NCBI GenBank assembly: GCA_001725415.1
Contig: MEGH01000003.1
Span: forward strand, 166,185 to 230,184
DNA length: 64,000 bases
From: Pseudonocardia sp. SCN 73-27
Lineage (GTDB): Bacteria; Actinomycetota; Actinomycetes; Mycobacteriales; Pseudonocardiaceae
Direction of reading: 5' to 3'
The translations under genes and the position numbers were made by a program. Below, one piece after another: positions 8,906-17,007 of the stretch (positions are counted from its first letter, which is position 1; each line of letters opens with the position of its first letter). The notes under the pieces are model-generated. The model saw nothing but the letters and a program-made list of their open reading frames with translations, was not told the origin of the DNA and searched no databases.

Positions 8906-10087
8906 TCACTGTCCTGCCCTGGCTTCCCGCAGGGCGTTGCGCGCGATCAGCACACGGTGGATGTCGTTGGCGCCCTCGACGATCTGGAACACCTTCGCGT
9001 CGCGGTAGGCCCGCGCGACGGGGTATTCCTCGGAGACGCCGTACGCCCCGTGGATCTGGATGGCGTCCGTCGCGACGGACTGTGCGGTGTCGCTGGCGAA
9101 CATCTTCGCGATGCTGGACTCCTGCCGCGCGCGCTCTCCGCGTTCCATCGCGTGTGCGCATTGCTCGGTCAGGAGCCGGGCAGCGCGGATCCCGACCACC
9201 ATCGCGCTGAGCTTGTCCTGGACGAGCTGGAAGTCTGCGATCGGCTGGCCGAACACGATGCGATCCTGCGCGTAGCCGAGGGAGGCATCCAGGCAGGACT
9301 GTGCAAGGCCTACGGCCCGCGAGGCGACGGAGAGGCGGCCTCGCTCGACTGCAGTCATCGCGATGGCGTAGCCCTCCCCCTCCTCACCCAGCAGAGCGTC
9401 CGGGGCGAGCTCGACGTCATCGAAGAGCAACTCGCCCGAGCACAGTGGGCGGAATCCGAGCTTGTTGCGGAAGGGCGCGGTTCTGACACCGGGAGCATCA
9501 GCGGGAACGATGAAGGCGGACAGGCCGTCGCGTCCGAGCGATGGGTCCCGCGTCGCGAACGTCACGAAGAACGATGCGATGTCGAGGTTGGTGATCCAGG
9601 CCTTGGCTCCGCTGAGGACGAAGCCGTCCGCCGTCGTACGGTACCGCGTCTGCGTCCCGGCCACGTCACTGCCGGACCTGGGCTCCGTGACGCCGGCCCC
9701 GCCGAAGATTCGGCCTTCCGCGAGTGGAGTCAGCCAACGGTTCTTCTGGGCGTCGGTCCCGAAGCGCAGCAGGCCGGAGCCTACGAGCGCGGAGGGCATG
9801 CTCATCAGGACGCCGAGGCAGTGATCGACCCGCGAGACCTCCTCGATGATCCGCGCGAACGTCGGATGGTCCAGCCCCAGGCCGCCCCACTCGAGCGGAA
9901 CCGTCCCGCCGAAGAAGCCCAGGTTCGCCATCTCGGCCAGCAGGTCTCGCGGCAGCCGCTCGGCGGCGTCGTAGTCACGCACGAGTGGAGCGACACGCTC
10001 ACGGGCGAACTCACGCACCAGCGCGACGAGCTCGTCGGCGTCGGCCTTGCTGCCGCTCCCGACCTCGGCTTGGGCGGTGCTGGTCAC
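8906..10087 (-). CDS. Acyl-CoA dehydrogenase
   Basis: 393 residues, the usual size of FAD acyl-CoA dehydrogenases. The GTG start at 10,087 overlaps the stop of the upstream amidohydrolase as GTGA. GGAGVTEPRSGSD near residue 130 and the C-terminal QIHGAYGVSEEYPVAR with VEGANDIHRVLIAR are the standard FAD/substrate motifs; the catalytic glutamate is expected in the VEGAND segment. It introduces an alpha,beta double bond into an acyl-CoA and passes electrons to ETF. It is paired with the NDP-forming acyl-CoA synthetase that follows, so it probably acts on that enzyme's product. Confidence 0.9.
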   Translation of the reverse strand: MTSTAQAEVGSGSKADADELVALVREFARERVAPLVRDYDAAERLPRDLLAEMANLGFFGGTVPLEWGGLGLDHPTFARIIEEVSRVDHCLGVLMSMPSALVGSGLLRFGTDAQKNRWLTPLAEGRIFGGAGVTEPRSGSDVAGTQTRYRTTADGFVLSGAKAWITNLDIASFFVTFATRDPSLGRDGLSAFIVPADAPGVRTAPFRNKLGFRPLCSGELLFDDVELAPDALLGEEGEGYAIAMTAVERGRLSVASRAVGLAQSCLDASLGYAQDRIVFGQPIADFQLVQDKLSAMVVGIRAARLLTEQCAHAMERGERARQESSIAKMFASDTAQSVATDAIQIHGAYGVSEEYPVARAYRDAKVFQIVEGANDIHRVLIARNALREARAGQ

Positions 10088-11178
10088 GAGGCCGACGCGG
10101 CGGGTTCGGTGCCGGCAGCCCGCTCGAGGTTCCGGCGAAGCCGCGGGTAGATGTCCAGGGCCGTGTCGCCCAGCATCAGATCGAGGTCCTTCTCGCTGTT
10201 GGCGGGATTGGACCGCAGCACCGCTGCGATGTCGTCCGCCCAGCCCTCGGCCGGCGTCTTCTTGTGCGAACCGTCGCCCGGCCGCTCGGTGCCGAGTACC
10301 ACCCGGTCCGCGCCGATCGCCTGAACAAGGAGTTCCAGCGACTCCGGTGTGTACAGACAGGTGTCGTAGTAGAGCTTGCGGATCGCGTCGTCGAAGGTGC
10401 CCGCGCGACCCGTGCCTTCCCAGTAGGTCCCGCGGAATCGGCCGATCTGGTACGGAATCGCGCCACCGCCGTGCGGAACGACGACCTTGAGATCCGGGAA
10501 GGCGTCGAAGACCTCGGACTGGGCCAGCGACATGACCGCCGTGCTCTCCTCGGAGATGAAGTGCAGGCTCTGGTTCTCCCGCAGCGACACACAGCCCGTC
10601 GAGTGGACCAGCATCGGGAGCTCGTACTCGACCAGCTTCTCGTACAGTGGCCACCAGAACTCGTCGCCGAGGCCCGGTACGTCTTGCGGGGCTCGGCCCT
10701 CGCTGGGGTCCGGGTTGACCAGAACCCCGACGAAGCCGAGCTCGGTGACGCAGCGCTCGAGCTCCTCGAAGACGACGGAGATCGGTTCGTTCCACACGAC
10801 GGGCAAGTTGGCGATGCCCTGGATGCGCTCCGGGTAGAACTCCGACTGCACGGCGATGCAGTCGTTCACGGCCTGGGCCCACCAGTGGACGATGCGAGCC
10901 GGCTTCTCGGAGTGCATGAGGCTGTAGGGCCTCGCCGAGACCAGCTGGACGTCGGTACCGACCCGGTCGAGCCAGGCGATGTGTTCCTCGGCGAAGTGCT
11001 TGAGCTCCTCGGGCGGGATCACCCCGGTGCGCCCGTAGCTCATTCCCTCACGGTGCTCCTCGAAGCCCTTCAGCCTGCGGCCGTAGTGACCGCGCGTACC
11101 GATCAGGAACTCGCGATAGGAGTACAGCTCTGCGGGGGCGACGATGTGACCATGGACGTCGACGACTTTGCGCGGCAT
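10084..11178 (-). CDS. Amidohydrolase, LigJ/ACMSD-like, second copy
   Basis: 364 residues, amidohydrolase_2 family, start ATG at 11,178. Metal ligands include VDVHGH at residues 6-11; downstream are VNPDPSEG, VPHGGGAIPYQIGRFRG and YYDTCLYTPESLELL, then LGTERPGDGSHKKTP, all close to LigJ-type hydratases. It differs from the copy at 919-1917 by a longer N-terminal insert and a 25-residue C-terminal tail. The two copies may serve successive or parallel steps. Its stop overlaps the acyl-CoA dehydrogenase GTG start. The 66 bases separating it from the small upstream gene form the largest gap inside the operon. Confidence 0.85.
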   Translation of the reverse strand: MPRKVVDVHGHIVAPAELYSYREFLIGTRGHYGRRLKGFEEHREGMSYGRTGVIPPEELKHFAEEHIAWLDRVGTDVQLVSARPYSLMHSEKPARIVHWWAQAVNDCIAVQSEFYPERIQGIANLPVVWNEPISVVFEELERCVTELGFVGVLVNPDPSEGRAPQDVPGLGDEFWWPLYEKLVEYELPMLVHSTGCVSLRENQSLHFISEESTAVMSLAQSEVFDAFPDLKVVVPHGGGAIPYQIGRFRGTYWEGTGRAGTFDDAIRKLYYDTCLYTPESLELLVQAIGADRVVLGTERPGDGSHKKTPAEGWADDIAAVLRSNPANSEKDLDLMLGDTALDIYPRLRRNLERAAGTEPAASAS

Positions 11179-11244
11179 TGCTACGGTCCTGTCCTCGTGT
11201 GAAGGGTGGAGCGAGGGGCGCTGGGTGAGCGCTCTCGCCGGACG

Positions 11245-11472
11245 TCAGTTGACGATCACTCGGATGGAGTGACCTGTGGCGATGTGGTGGTCTACCGCCT
11301 CCTGCAGTGTCCGTTCGCCGTTGGCGGCGACCCACGCACAGGAGCCGGCACGACAGGTCGCGACCGGGAGCCACTCTCCGCAGAGCCCGCAGATCCCACC
11401 GACGTCGAGATGCCCGTCGGCGCAGGTCCGGGCCGTCGGATCCACGGACTGGCGGTCCATGACGGGGCTCAA
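11245..11472 (-). CDS. Small Cys/His-rich protein, putative zinc-binding, unknown function
   Basis: 75 residues. The ATG at 11,472 overlaps the Rieske oxygenase stop as ATGA, which together with codon quality supports a real gene. Cysteines fall at 17, 28, 31, 40 and 45 and histidines at 62, 63 and 68. C28-x2-C31 plus C40-x4-C45-x16-H62-x5-H68 looks like one or two small zinc knuckles. I recognise no family. Its position straight after the oxygenase suggests a partner, maturation factor or regulator of that enzyme; it is not a recognisable plant-type or Rieske ferredoxin. Confidence 0.65.
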   Translation of the reverse strand: MSPVMDRQSVDPTARTCADGHLDVGGICGLCGEWLPVATCRAGSCAWVAANGERTLQEAVDHHIATGHSIRVIVN

Positions 11473-12764
11473 TGGGCCGAGGTGACGGCGTCTTGCCCGT
11501 CCGCGATCACCGCGTCGATACGACGCACGAGCTCGGGCAGGCGTTGGCTGTAGCGCGACTGCAGCCGCAGGAAGGAGGCGAACGGGTTGGCGCCCGTCCC
11601 GCTGTCGAGACCGAGCTCCTTCTGCTCCTGGGGAAGGTTGATGACGTAGTCGTCCTCGGGAGCGAGCACGTTCATCACGCTCTCGCCGTTGGCGTTGGCG
11701 TCGAGCTGGGCGCGCAGCAGGTTCCGGTACATCGCGATGCCCTGGTCGGACGAGCTGAGATGCTCGTCATCGCGCGAGGTCCTCCCGCCCTGGGTCACCC
11801 ATACCATCGCGTCCTGGGAGTCGATGGTGTCCATCAGGAAGGATCCATCGGGCCCCTGCAAGGTGACCGGATAAGTGTCGGGCAGGTGCAGGATCTCGTC
11901 GACCTGGTCGGCGAAGCGCTCGGGAACCTCGAACCATTGGTACCAGAAGTGAAGGGTGTGGGTGTCGTCCATCGGTACCCGGATCTGGAAGGAGGCCAGG
12001 CCGTTCCCGCCGACCTTGAGGATGTTCGGGAAGACGACCGGGTGGCCGACACGCCAGTCCTCGTCCTCTTCACTCTGTCCTTCGCGCAGCCGCCGCTTGA
12101 TGATCCCGTACTCGACGAGGTCGAAAGCGATCTTGACGTGGTGGCCACCCAGAACGGTGGGTTCCTTGCCCTCCCGCCCCAGGTGGTAGTTGTAGAGCCG
12201 CCCGTGCAGCCACTCGACATGTGTCGGGTCGAACGAGTTCTCCATGATCTGGAGCCAGTTGCAGGGAATCACCGCATGACCGATGTCGCGGAACTTGCCC
12301 TCGCCTTCCTGCCAGGTGAACAGGTCGAAGCGGGGAAACGCCGGCGGCGGCGCCTCCCCCAGATAGGCGAACACCAGTCCTCCGAGGGCGCGGACCGGGT
12401 AGCCCTTGATGCGGGAGCGCTCGCGCAGCGACGGCGAATCCGGGGTCTGGTTCGGCTGCTCGAGGCACGTACCTTCGCCGTCGAACAGCCAGCCGTGATA
12501 AGGACACCGCAGCCCGCCGTTCTCGGGAAAGCCGTATCCGAGTGACGCCCCACGGTGCGGGCACCGCTCGCTGACGAGGCCGAGGCCGCCGGTGTCGTCG
12601 GCGTACAGCACGAGGTCTTCGCCGAGAATCCTAACGCGCTTGACCGGATTGTCATGGAGGTCGGTCTCAGTGGCCACCGGTAGCCAGTAGCGCCTGTACA
12701 GCTCTCCCATCGGCGTACCAGGGCCGACCTGTGTCAGTCGGTCGTTGAGGTCAGCACGCAGCAT
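11469..12764 (-). CDS. Rieske non-haem iron oxygenase, phthalate 4,5-dioxygenase-type oxygenase component
   Basis: 431 residues. Rieske [2Fe-2S] ligands are Cys68/His70 (CPHRG) and Cys87/His90 (CPYHGW); the mononuclear iron site includes His182 and His187 in NSFDPTHVEWLHG. The N-terminus (VGPGTPMGELYRRYW) is typical of the homo-oligomeric Pht3/aryl-demethylase class, which needs no beta subunit. The reaction is ring dihydroxylation or O-demethylation of an aromatic acid. First gene of the 12-gene operon, with GAGGAG as Shine-Dalgarno and a promoter 75 bases upstream. No FMN/[2Fe-2S] reductase is adjacent; the divergent ferredoxin at 13,282 is a candidate electron donor. Confidence 0.9.
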   Translation of the reverse strand: MLRADLNDRLTQVGPGTPMGELYRRYWLPVATETDLHDNPVKRVRILGEDLVLYADDTGGLGLVSERCPHRGASLGYGFPENGGLRCPYHGWLFDGEGTCLEQPNQTPDSPSLRERSRIKGYPVRALGGLVFAYLGEAPPPAFPRFDLFTWQEGEGKFRDIGHAVIPCNWLQIMENSFDPTHVEWLHGRLYNYHLGREGKEPTVLGGHHVKIAFDLVEYGIIKRRLREGQSEEDEDWRVGHPVVFPNILKVGGNGLASFQIRVPMDDTHTLHFWYQWFEVPERFADQVDEILHLPDTYPVTLQGPDGSFLMDTIDSQDAMVWVTQGGRTSRDDEHLSSSDQGIAMYRNLLRAQLDANANGESVMNVLAPEDDYVINLPQEQKELGLDSGTGANPFASFLRLQSRYSQRLPELVRRIDAVIADGQDAVTSAH

Positions 12765-12838
12765 CGAGACTCCTCACGCGACGATCGCCAGTGGCCGGTC
12801 ACGACAGGCATCCGCGCCATCGGCCACTCTACTGCTAG

Positions 12839-12867
12839 AGGATAATCATAGAACCAACGTCGGTCAA
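12839..12867 (-). promoter_or_regulatory. Promoter of the 12-gene aromatic catabolic operon
   Basis: Read on the minus strand, TTGACC and TATCCT are separated by 17 bases, an excellent sigma70/HrdB-type match in otherwise GC-rich DNA. The predicted transcript starts about 70 bases before the Rieske gene. The -10 region is embedded in an AT-rich ATGATTATCCT element that recurs at other island promoters. Confidence 0.7.
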
Positions 12868-13281
12868 GGCACTCCTCCAGGGCGACCACGGAGCCCTCCG
12901 TCACCCCAGTGGATCGTCGTGAACATGCGCGAAGGTCCTCGTGCGTGCGCCGCGGCCGTGTACCGGAGTCCGCCGTTGGTCCGTCGTTAGCGCGCTACTG
13001 CGCGTCGGCCATATCTAGGTTAATATTGGGAGCGGCCTAGCGCCGTACGTGCCGGCGACCCGGGACACGCCCTGGAACTCCTCGGGGCGGCCCCGCTCCA
13101 GTGCAGCGCCGGTGGACATCGCCGCGCAGCGTTCGCTGGAGCTGTGCACACCTGCCATGCAGGCCCGACGCTCGGAACCGGCTCGTTCGCGACCCCTGCA
13201 GATGCTGCTACTGGCTCGCAGGCGACCACAGACGGGGGTGTGCAGCGTTCGACCCCACGTCTCCCGTACCAGGAGGTACCC
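12868..13281. other. Divergent intergenic region between Rieske operon and ferredoxin
   Basis: No convincing gene here. It contains a 10-base palindrome TAGCGCGCTA at 12,988-12,997 and an AT-rich patch around 13,014-13,026 (ATATCTAGGTTAATATT) that includes a TAATAT -10-like hexamer. That patch is a plausible promoter or operator zone for the rightward ferredoxin-MFS genes, although no good -35 is visible. Confidence 0.4.
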
Positions 13282-13596
13282 ATGCCGTATGTGATCACCG
13301 AAGCCTGCGTCGACGTGATGGACCGCAGCTGCCTGCTGCAGTGTCCGGTGGACTGCATTCACGAGGGGGTGCGGATGCTCTACATCGACCCGGGCGCATG
13401 CATCGACTGTGCCGCGTGCGAGCCGTCGTGCCCGCAGGGCGCCATTCACCTGGACGAAGCGATACCGGCGAACCTCACCAAATACGTCTCGGTGAACGCC
13501 GAGTTCTTCGGATCCGACGAGTTCGGACCGGCCGATCCTCGAACAGGCTGCCCAGCCGGGGACCATCCGGTCGTCGCTGGACTCGCGGCGCGCTGA
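13282..13596 (+). CDS. fdxA: 7Fe ferredoxin ([3Fe-4S][4Fe-4S], FdxA type)
   Basis: 104 residues. Start ATG at 13,282 (MPYVITEAC) is preceded by a perfect AGGAGG six bases upstream, which rules out the longer in-frame start. Cysteines 9, 17 and 50 fit a [3Fe-4S] cluster and 21, 40, 43 and 46 a [4Fe-4S] cluster, as in seven-iron ferredoxins; the extra free cysteine often found at position 12 is Val. It is divergent from the Rieske operon and could feed electrons to it, but seven-iron ferredoxins more often serve P450s and general metabolism. Confidence 0.93.
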   Translation: MPYVITEACVDVMDRSCLLQCPVDCIHEGVRMLYIDPGACIDCAACEPSCPQGAIHLDEAIPANLTKYVSVNAEFFGSDEFGPADPRTGCPAGDHPVVAGLAAR

Positions 13597-13661
13597 TCGC
13601 TCGGGGACGCATCCTCTCCACCCCCGCCACCCGTCGGCACGCATGAGGGGACGACACCTCG

Positions 13662-14873
13662 GTGCAGCCATCTCCCGTTCCCGGCAGCGCATTCGCGTCG
13701 CTGCACGTTCGCAACTTCCGCCTGTACGCGGGCGGTCAGTTCGTGTCGGTGACAGGGCAATGGATGCAGATCGTCGCGTTGACGTTGTTCGTCCTCGACA
13801 CGACCGGCAGCGGCACAGCGGTCGGTCTGGTCGCCTTGTTGCAGTACGGTCCGCTGCTGTTTCTCTCGCCGTGGGCAGGCGCGCTGCTGGAGCGGAGCCG
13901 GAAGTATCGCCTCCTGCTGCTCACCCAGGCGGGCATGGGAGTACTGGCTGCAGGCTTGTGGGTCCTGGCCGCGATGGGAGGGCTTTCGCCGGGCGGAGTC
14001 CTCCTGTACTCGGGACTTTTCGGGCTGCTCCAGGCTTTCGACAACCCGACGCGCCGCGTCTTCGTCTTCGCCATGGTGGGCCCAGGCCTCGTTGCGAACG
14101 CGGTTGCCCTGAACTCGGCGGTGATGGTCTGTGCGCGGTTGGTCGGTCCCGCTGCCGGCGGACTCCTGATCGCCGCCGCCGGGGCACCGTGGTGCCTGTT
14201 CGCCAATGCGGTGTCCTACGTCGCGATCGTGGGCGCCCTCCTTCTCATGCGCCGGGCAGAGCTGCACGAGGACCGGCCCTCGGTCGATCCGGACACCCGA
14301 GGACCGGGCGCGGGGCTTCGATACGCAACAGGGACGCCGCACGTGCTCTGGACCCTGGCGATGACCGGCGTGGTGTCGCTCCTGCTGCAGAACTACCCGG
14401 TGATCATCCCGCTCATCGCTGCTCACGGAGGCTTCAGTGGCCCCGAGGTCGTCGGCCTGCTGTTCAGCGCACTCAGTGTCGGCAGCATTCTGGCGTCTCT
14501 CGTCGTCGCCAAGCTCAGCCGCACCGGATTCCGGTTGGTGACGAGGGTTACCGTGGCGTATGGAGTGATCGCCGTAGGAGCCGCGATCGCCCCGGGGATC
14601 GCGGGCCTGATGGGGGCCCTGGTACTGCTGGGGGCCGTGGACCAGGCGTTCAGTTCCGGATCCAACGCCACGCTGCAACTTGTCGCCGCGCCCGCGTTCC
14701 GGTCCCGGGTGCTCGCGCTGTACTCCGCGCTCTTCCTCGGGGTTCAAGGCCTCAGCGGACTGGGCACCGGTGCTCTCTCGGATCTGATCGGTCCGCGAAC
14801 GGCATTGCTGTCGGCCGGCGTCGCGACCGTCCTGATCGGCGCTGTAGCCGCCTGGGCAGACCGTCCAGCTTGA
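13662..14873 (+). CDS. MFS transporter (EntS/MFS_3-like)
   Basis: 403 residues from GTG at 13,662, with GAGGGG upstream. About ten to twelve hydrophobic segments are evident, and the N-terminal LHVRNFRLYAGGQFVSVTGQW with the loop-2/3 segment ERSRKYR is typical of the MFS_3 group. It probably moves the island's substrate or a toxic intermediate across the membrane; direction cannot be inferred. It follows the ferredoxin gene by 65 bases and shares its orientation. The promoter of the next gene overlaps its stop codon. Confidence 0.87.
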   Translation: MQPSPVPGSAFASLHVRNFRLYAGGQFVSVTGQWMQIVALTLFVLDTTGSGTAVGLVALLQYGPLLFLSPWAGALLERSRKYRLLLLTQAGMGVLAAGLWVLAAMGGLSPGGVLLYSGLFGLLQAFDNPTRRVFVFAMVGPGLVANAVALNSAVMVCARLVGPAAGGLLIAAAGAPWCLFANAVSYVAIVGALLLMRRAELHEDRPSVDPDTRGPGAGLRYATGTPHVLWTLAMTGVVSLLLQNYPVIIPLIAAHGGFSGPEVVGLLFSALSVGSILASLVVAKLSRTGFRLVTRVTVAYGVIAVGAAIAPGIAGLMGALVLLGAVDQAFSSGSNATLQLVAAPAFRSRVLALYSALFLGVQGLSGLGTGALSDLIGPRTALLSAGVATVLIGAVAAWADRPA

Positions 14874-14897
14874 CACAACGCGCACTAACATTATCCT
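14870..14897 (+). promoter_or_regulatory. Promoter for the luciferase-like monooxygenase gene
   Basis: TTGACA (14,870-14,875) and TATCCT (14,892-14,897) are separated by 16 bases. The -35 overlaps the stop codon of the MFS gene. The -10 lies in AACATTATCCT, almost the same AT-rich element as at the Rieske promoter and near 20,465. Confidence 0.7.
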
Positions 14898-15002
14898 CGA
14901 TCTGCGGGCCTGGCAGCGCTGTCTGCGTGGAGATCGCCCCCTTGCTCCCGCTCGGCTCCCGCCATCGTCTCGCACCCCTCTCAGCGAAGTGGGAGTCCAA
15001 GA

Positions 15003-16025
15003 ATGCCGGCCAGCCCTACCCCCGCCCCGGGCACTGCAGTCGTCGGCACCGGCGCCGGTCGCCCGACCTTCGGCCTCTTCCCACCGGTGCTGTACCCCAT
15101 CAACCTGCGCGACTGGGAGATCGACGCCGGACCCGCCGAGGTCAGCGAGATCGGCCGGCTCGCTGATGAACTGGGCTATGCGTTCATCGCCTGCGGCGAC
15201 CACGGTGCGCTGGCGACGAGCGAGCTCGCGCTGTACGGACGTGCTCGTTTTTACGACCCGATCGCCACCCTTGGCTATCTCGCCGCGGCCACCTCGGCCA
15301 TCAAGCTCGTGACGCTCGTGTATCAAGCCCATCTCCGGAGCCCGTTGGTCGCGGCCAAAGAGCTCGCCACCATCGACCATCTCTCCGGGGGCCGACTCAT
15401 CGCCGGTTTCGGTGTCGGTAGCCGCAAGTACGAAGCGGATGCGGCCGGAGTCGACTTCTCCCGACGCGGCGCGATCGTCGACGACCACGTTGCGGCGATG
15501 ATCGCCCTCTGGTCGAACGCAGTGGCCAGCTACGACGGCGAGTACGTCCAGTTCCGAGACCTGATCTGCGAGCCGCGTCCTGTCCAGCTCCCGCGCCCAC
15601 GGATCTGGGTGGGCGGGAATCGGGGTGTCGGGCTGCGCCGTGCCCTGCGACTCGGGGACGGTTGGGCTCCCTTCGGTGCGACCGCCGATCAGATCACCGG
15701 AGTGATCGCAGACGCGGCGGAGACCCCGGAATGGCGCGACCGCGCCGCTGGATTCCAGGTGATTGTTCCGCTCACCCCACTCGGTGGGCGAGCCCCGCGC
15801 GGCGAACCCGCTCCTCTTTTCGACGAACCCAGCGACGAGGCCGCCGAGCGCGCCGCGGAGCGCGTCGCATGGTGGCGCACTCGGGGCGCGACCGACTTCA
15901 TCGTCGACCTTCCCGCTCCGTCACGCGCCGGATTCGACGAGGCGCTGCGGTGGTTCGCCGAGCAAGCCGCTCCCCTCGCCGGCCTGGTGGCCGCATCCCC
16001 GTTCGTCGAAGGAGACAAGCAATGA
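15003..16025 (+). CDS. Luciferase-like (LLM) flavin or F420-dependent monooxygenase/oxidoreductase
   Basis: 340 residues, bacterial-luciferase TIM-barrel family. Typical segments are LADELGYAFIACGDH, the SAIKLVTLVYQ strand, HLSGGRLIAGFGVGS and RIWVGGNRGVGLRRALRLGDGW. The cofactor could be FMNH2 or F420; both occur in actinomycetes. It is transcribed from its own promoter and coupled by ATGA overlap to the following SDR, so the pair likely performs an oxidation plus a dehydrogenation. The substrate is unknown. Confidence 0.87.
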   Translation: MPASPTPAPGTAVVGTGAGRPTFGLFPPVLYPINLRDWEIDAGPAEVSEIGRLADELGYAFIACGDHGALATSELALYGRARFYDPIATLGYLAAATSAIKLVTLVYQAHLRSPLVAAKELATIDHLSGGRLIAGFGVGSRKYEADAAGVDFSRRGAIVDDHVAAMIALWSNAVASYDGEYVQFRDLICEPRPVQLPRPRIWVGGNRGVGLRRALRLGDGWAPFGATADQITGVIADAAETPEWRDRAAGFQVIVPLTPLGGRAPRGEPAPLFDEPSDEAAERAAERVAWWRTRGATDFIVDLPAPSRAGFDEALRWFAEQAAPLAGLVAASPFVEGDKQ

Positions 16026-16960
16026 GCAGCCCCGATCCGACCAGGCCACTAGAAGGGCGCGTCGCACTCGTGACGGGTGCAGGTCGCGGCATCGGGCGGG
16101 CCGAGGCGCTGGCACTGGCGGCGGCCGGTGCTCGGGTCGTCGTCAATGACCTCGGAGGCGCCGAGGGCGGCGTCGGCAGTTCGCAAGGCCCAGCCCAGGA
16201 TGTCGCCCAGGAAATCCGGGAAGCCGGTGGCGAGGCCGTTGCGAACACCGACTCGGTTGCGGAGTGGGCCTCGGCCCAGCGTGTCGTCGCGAGCGCCGTG
16301 GAGTCGTTCGGTCGGCTGGACATTGTCGTCAACAATGCCGGGATCGTCCGCCACCAGATGATCGAGGAGATCGACGAGGCGGACTTCGACGCCACGATCG
16401 CGGTGAACCTCAAGGGCACGTTCGCGATCTGCCGGCACGCGATCCCGGTGCTCCGTGCGGGAGGCTACGGACGAATCATCAACACCGCATCGAATCAATG
16501 GGCTGCCCCGATCGGCAACGCACACTACGCGGCGTCGAAGGGCGGGGTCACCAGCCTGACCTATGACCTGGCCTTCGAACTGCAGCCGGACGGGATCACC
16601 GTCAATGCCGTCGCCCCCTTCGCACTCACCCGAATGACGGCCGATGCGGGCGCCCGCGACGCCGATCTTCAAGCACGTGGCTTGATGGGAGCCACCCGCG
16701 CAGCGGTGAAGGAACCGAGGGCCGATCCGTCGTTGGTGGCACCCATGGTCGTGTACCTCGCGTCCGACGCTGCGGCTGAGATCTCTGGGCGTGTGTTCCG
16801 CGTCGGCGGGCCCAAGATCGGCATCTACGGACATCCCAGCGAGGAACGGACCGTGTTCCGCGACGAGACGGACGGCCCATGGCCCTACGACCAGCTCGCG
16901 GCGCTGCTCCCACGGACCCTTCTGGCGGGCGGGGCGTCTCGAGCGCCGCACCTGCGTTGA
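16022..16960 (+). CDS. SDR-family oxidoreductase with C-terminal extension
   Basis: 312 residues. TGAGRGIGRAEALALA gives the cofactor loop, VVNNAG follows and YAASK is the catalytic pair. The C-terminal 50 residues after the Rossmann core (GRVFRVGGPKIGIYGHPSE onward) are longer than in a classical SDR and resemble the hydroxyacyl-CoA/hydroxysteroid dehydrogenase type. The start overlaps the LLM stop (ATGA). It converges on a stretch of decayed genes. Confidence 0.9.
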   Translation: MSSPDPTRPLEGRVALVTGAGRGIGRAEALALAAAGARVVVNDLGGAEGGVGSSQGPAQDVAQEIREAGGEAVANTDSVAEWASAQRVVASAVESFGRLDIVVNNAGIVRHQMIEEIDEADFDATIAVNLKGTFAICRHAIPVLRAGGYGRIINTASNQWAAPIGNAHYAASKGGVTSLTYDLAFELQPDGITVNAVAPFALTRMTADAGARDADLQARGLMGATRAAVKEPRADPSLVAPMVVYLASDAAAEISGRVFRVGGPKIGIYGHPSEERTVFRDETDGPWPYDQLAALLPRTLLAGGASRAPHLR

Positions 16961-17007
16961 TCCAGGACGGGATCAGGCGGGCCCAGAGGCGCGAGCTCGC
17001 TGCGCCG

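Noticed and set aside
11472-12545. 357-codon plus-strand frame opposite the Rieske gene
   Set aside because: Antisense of a gene with complete Rieske and iron-site motifs; no ribosome site or domain.
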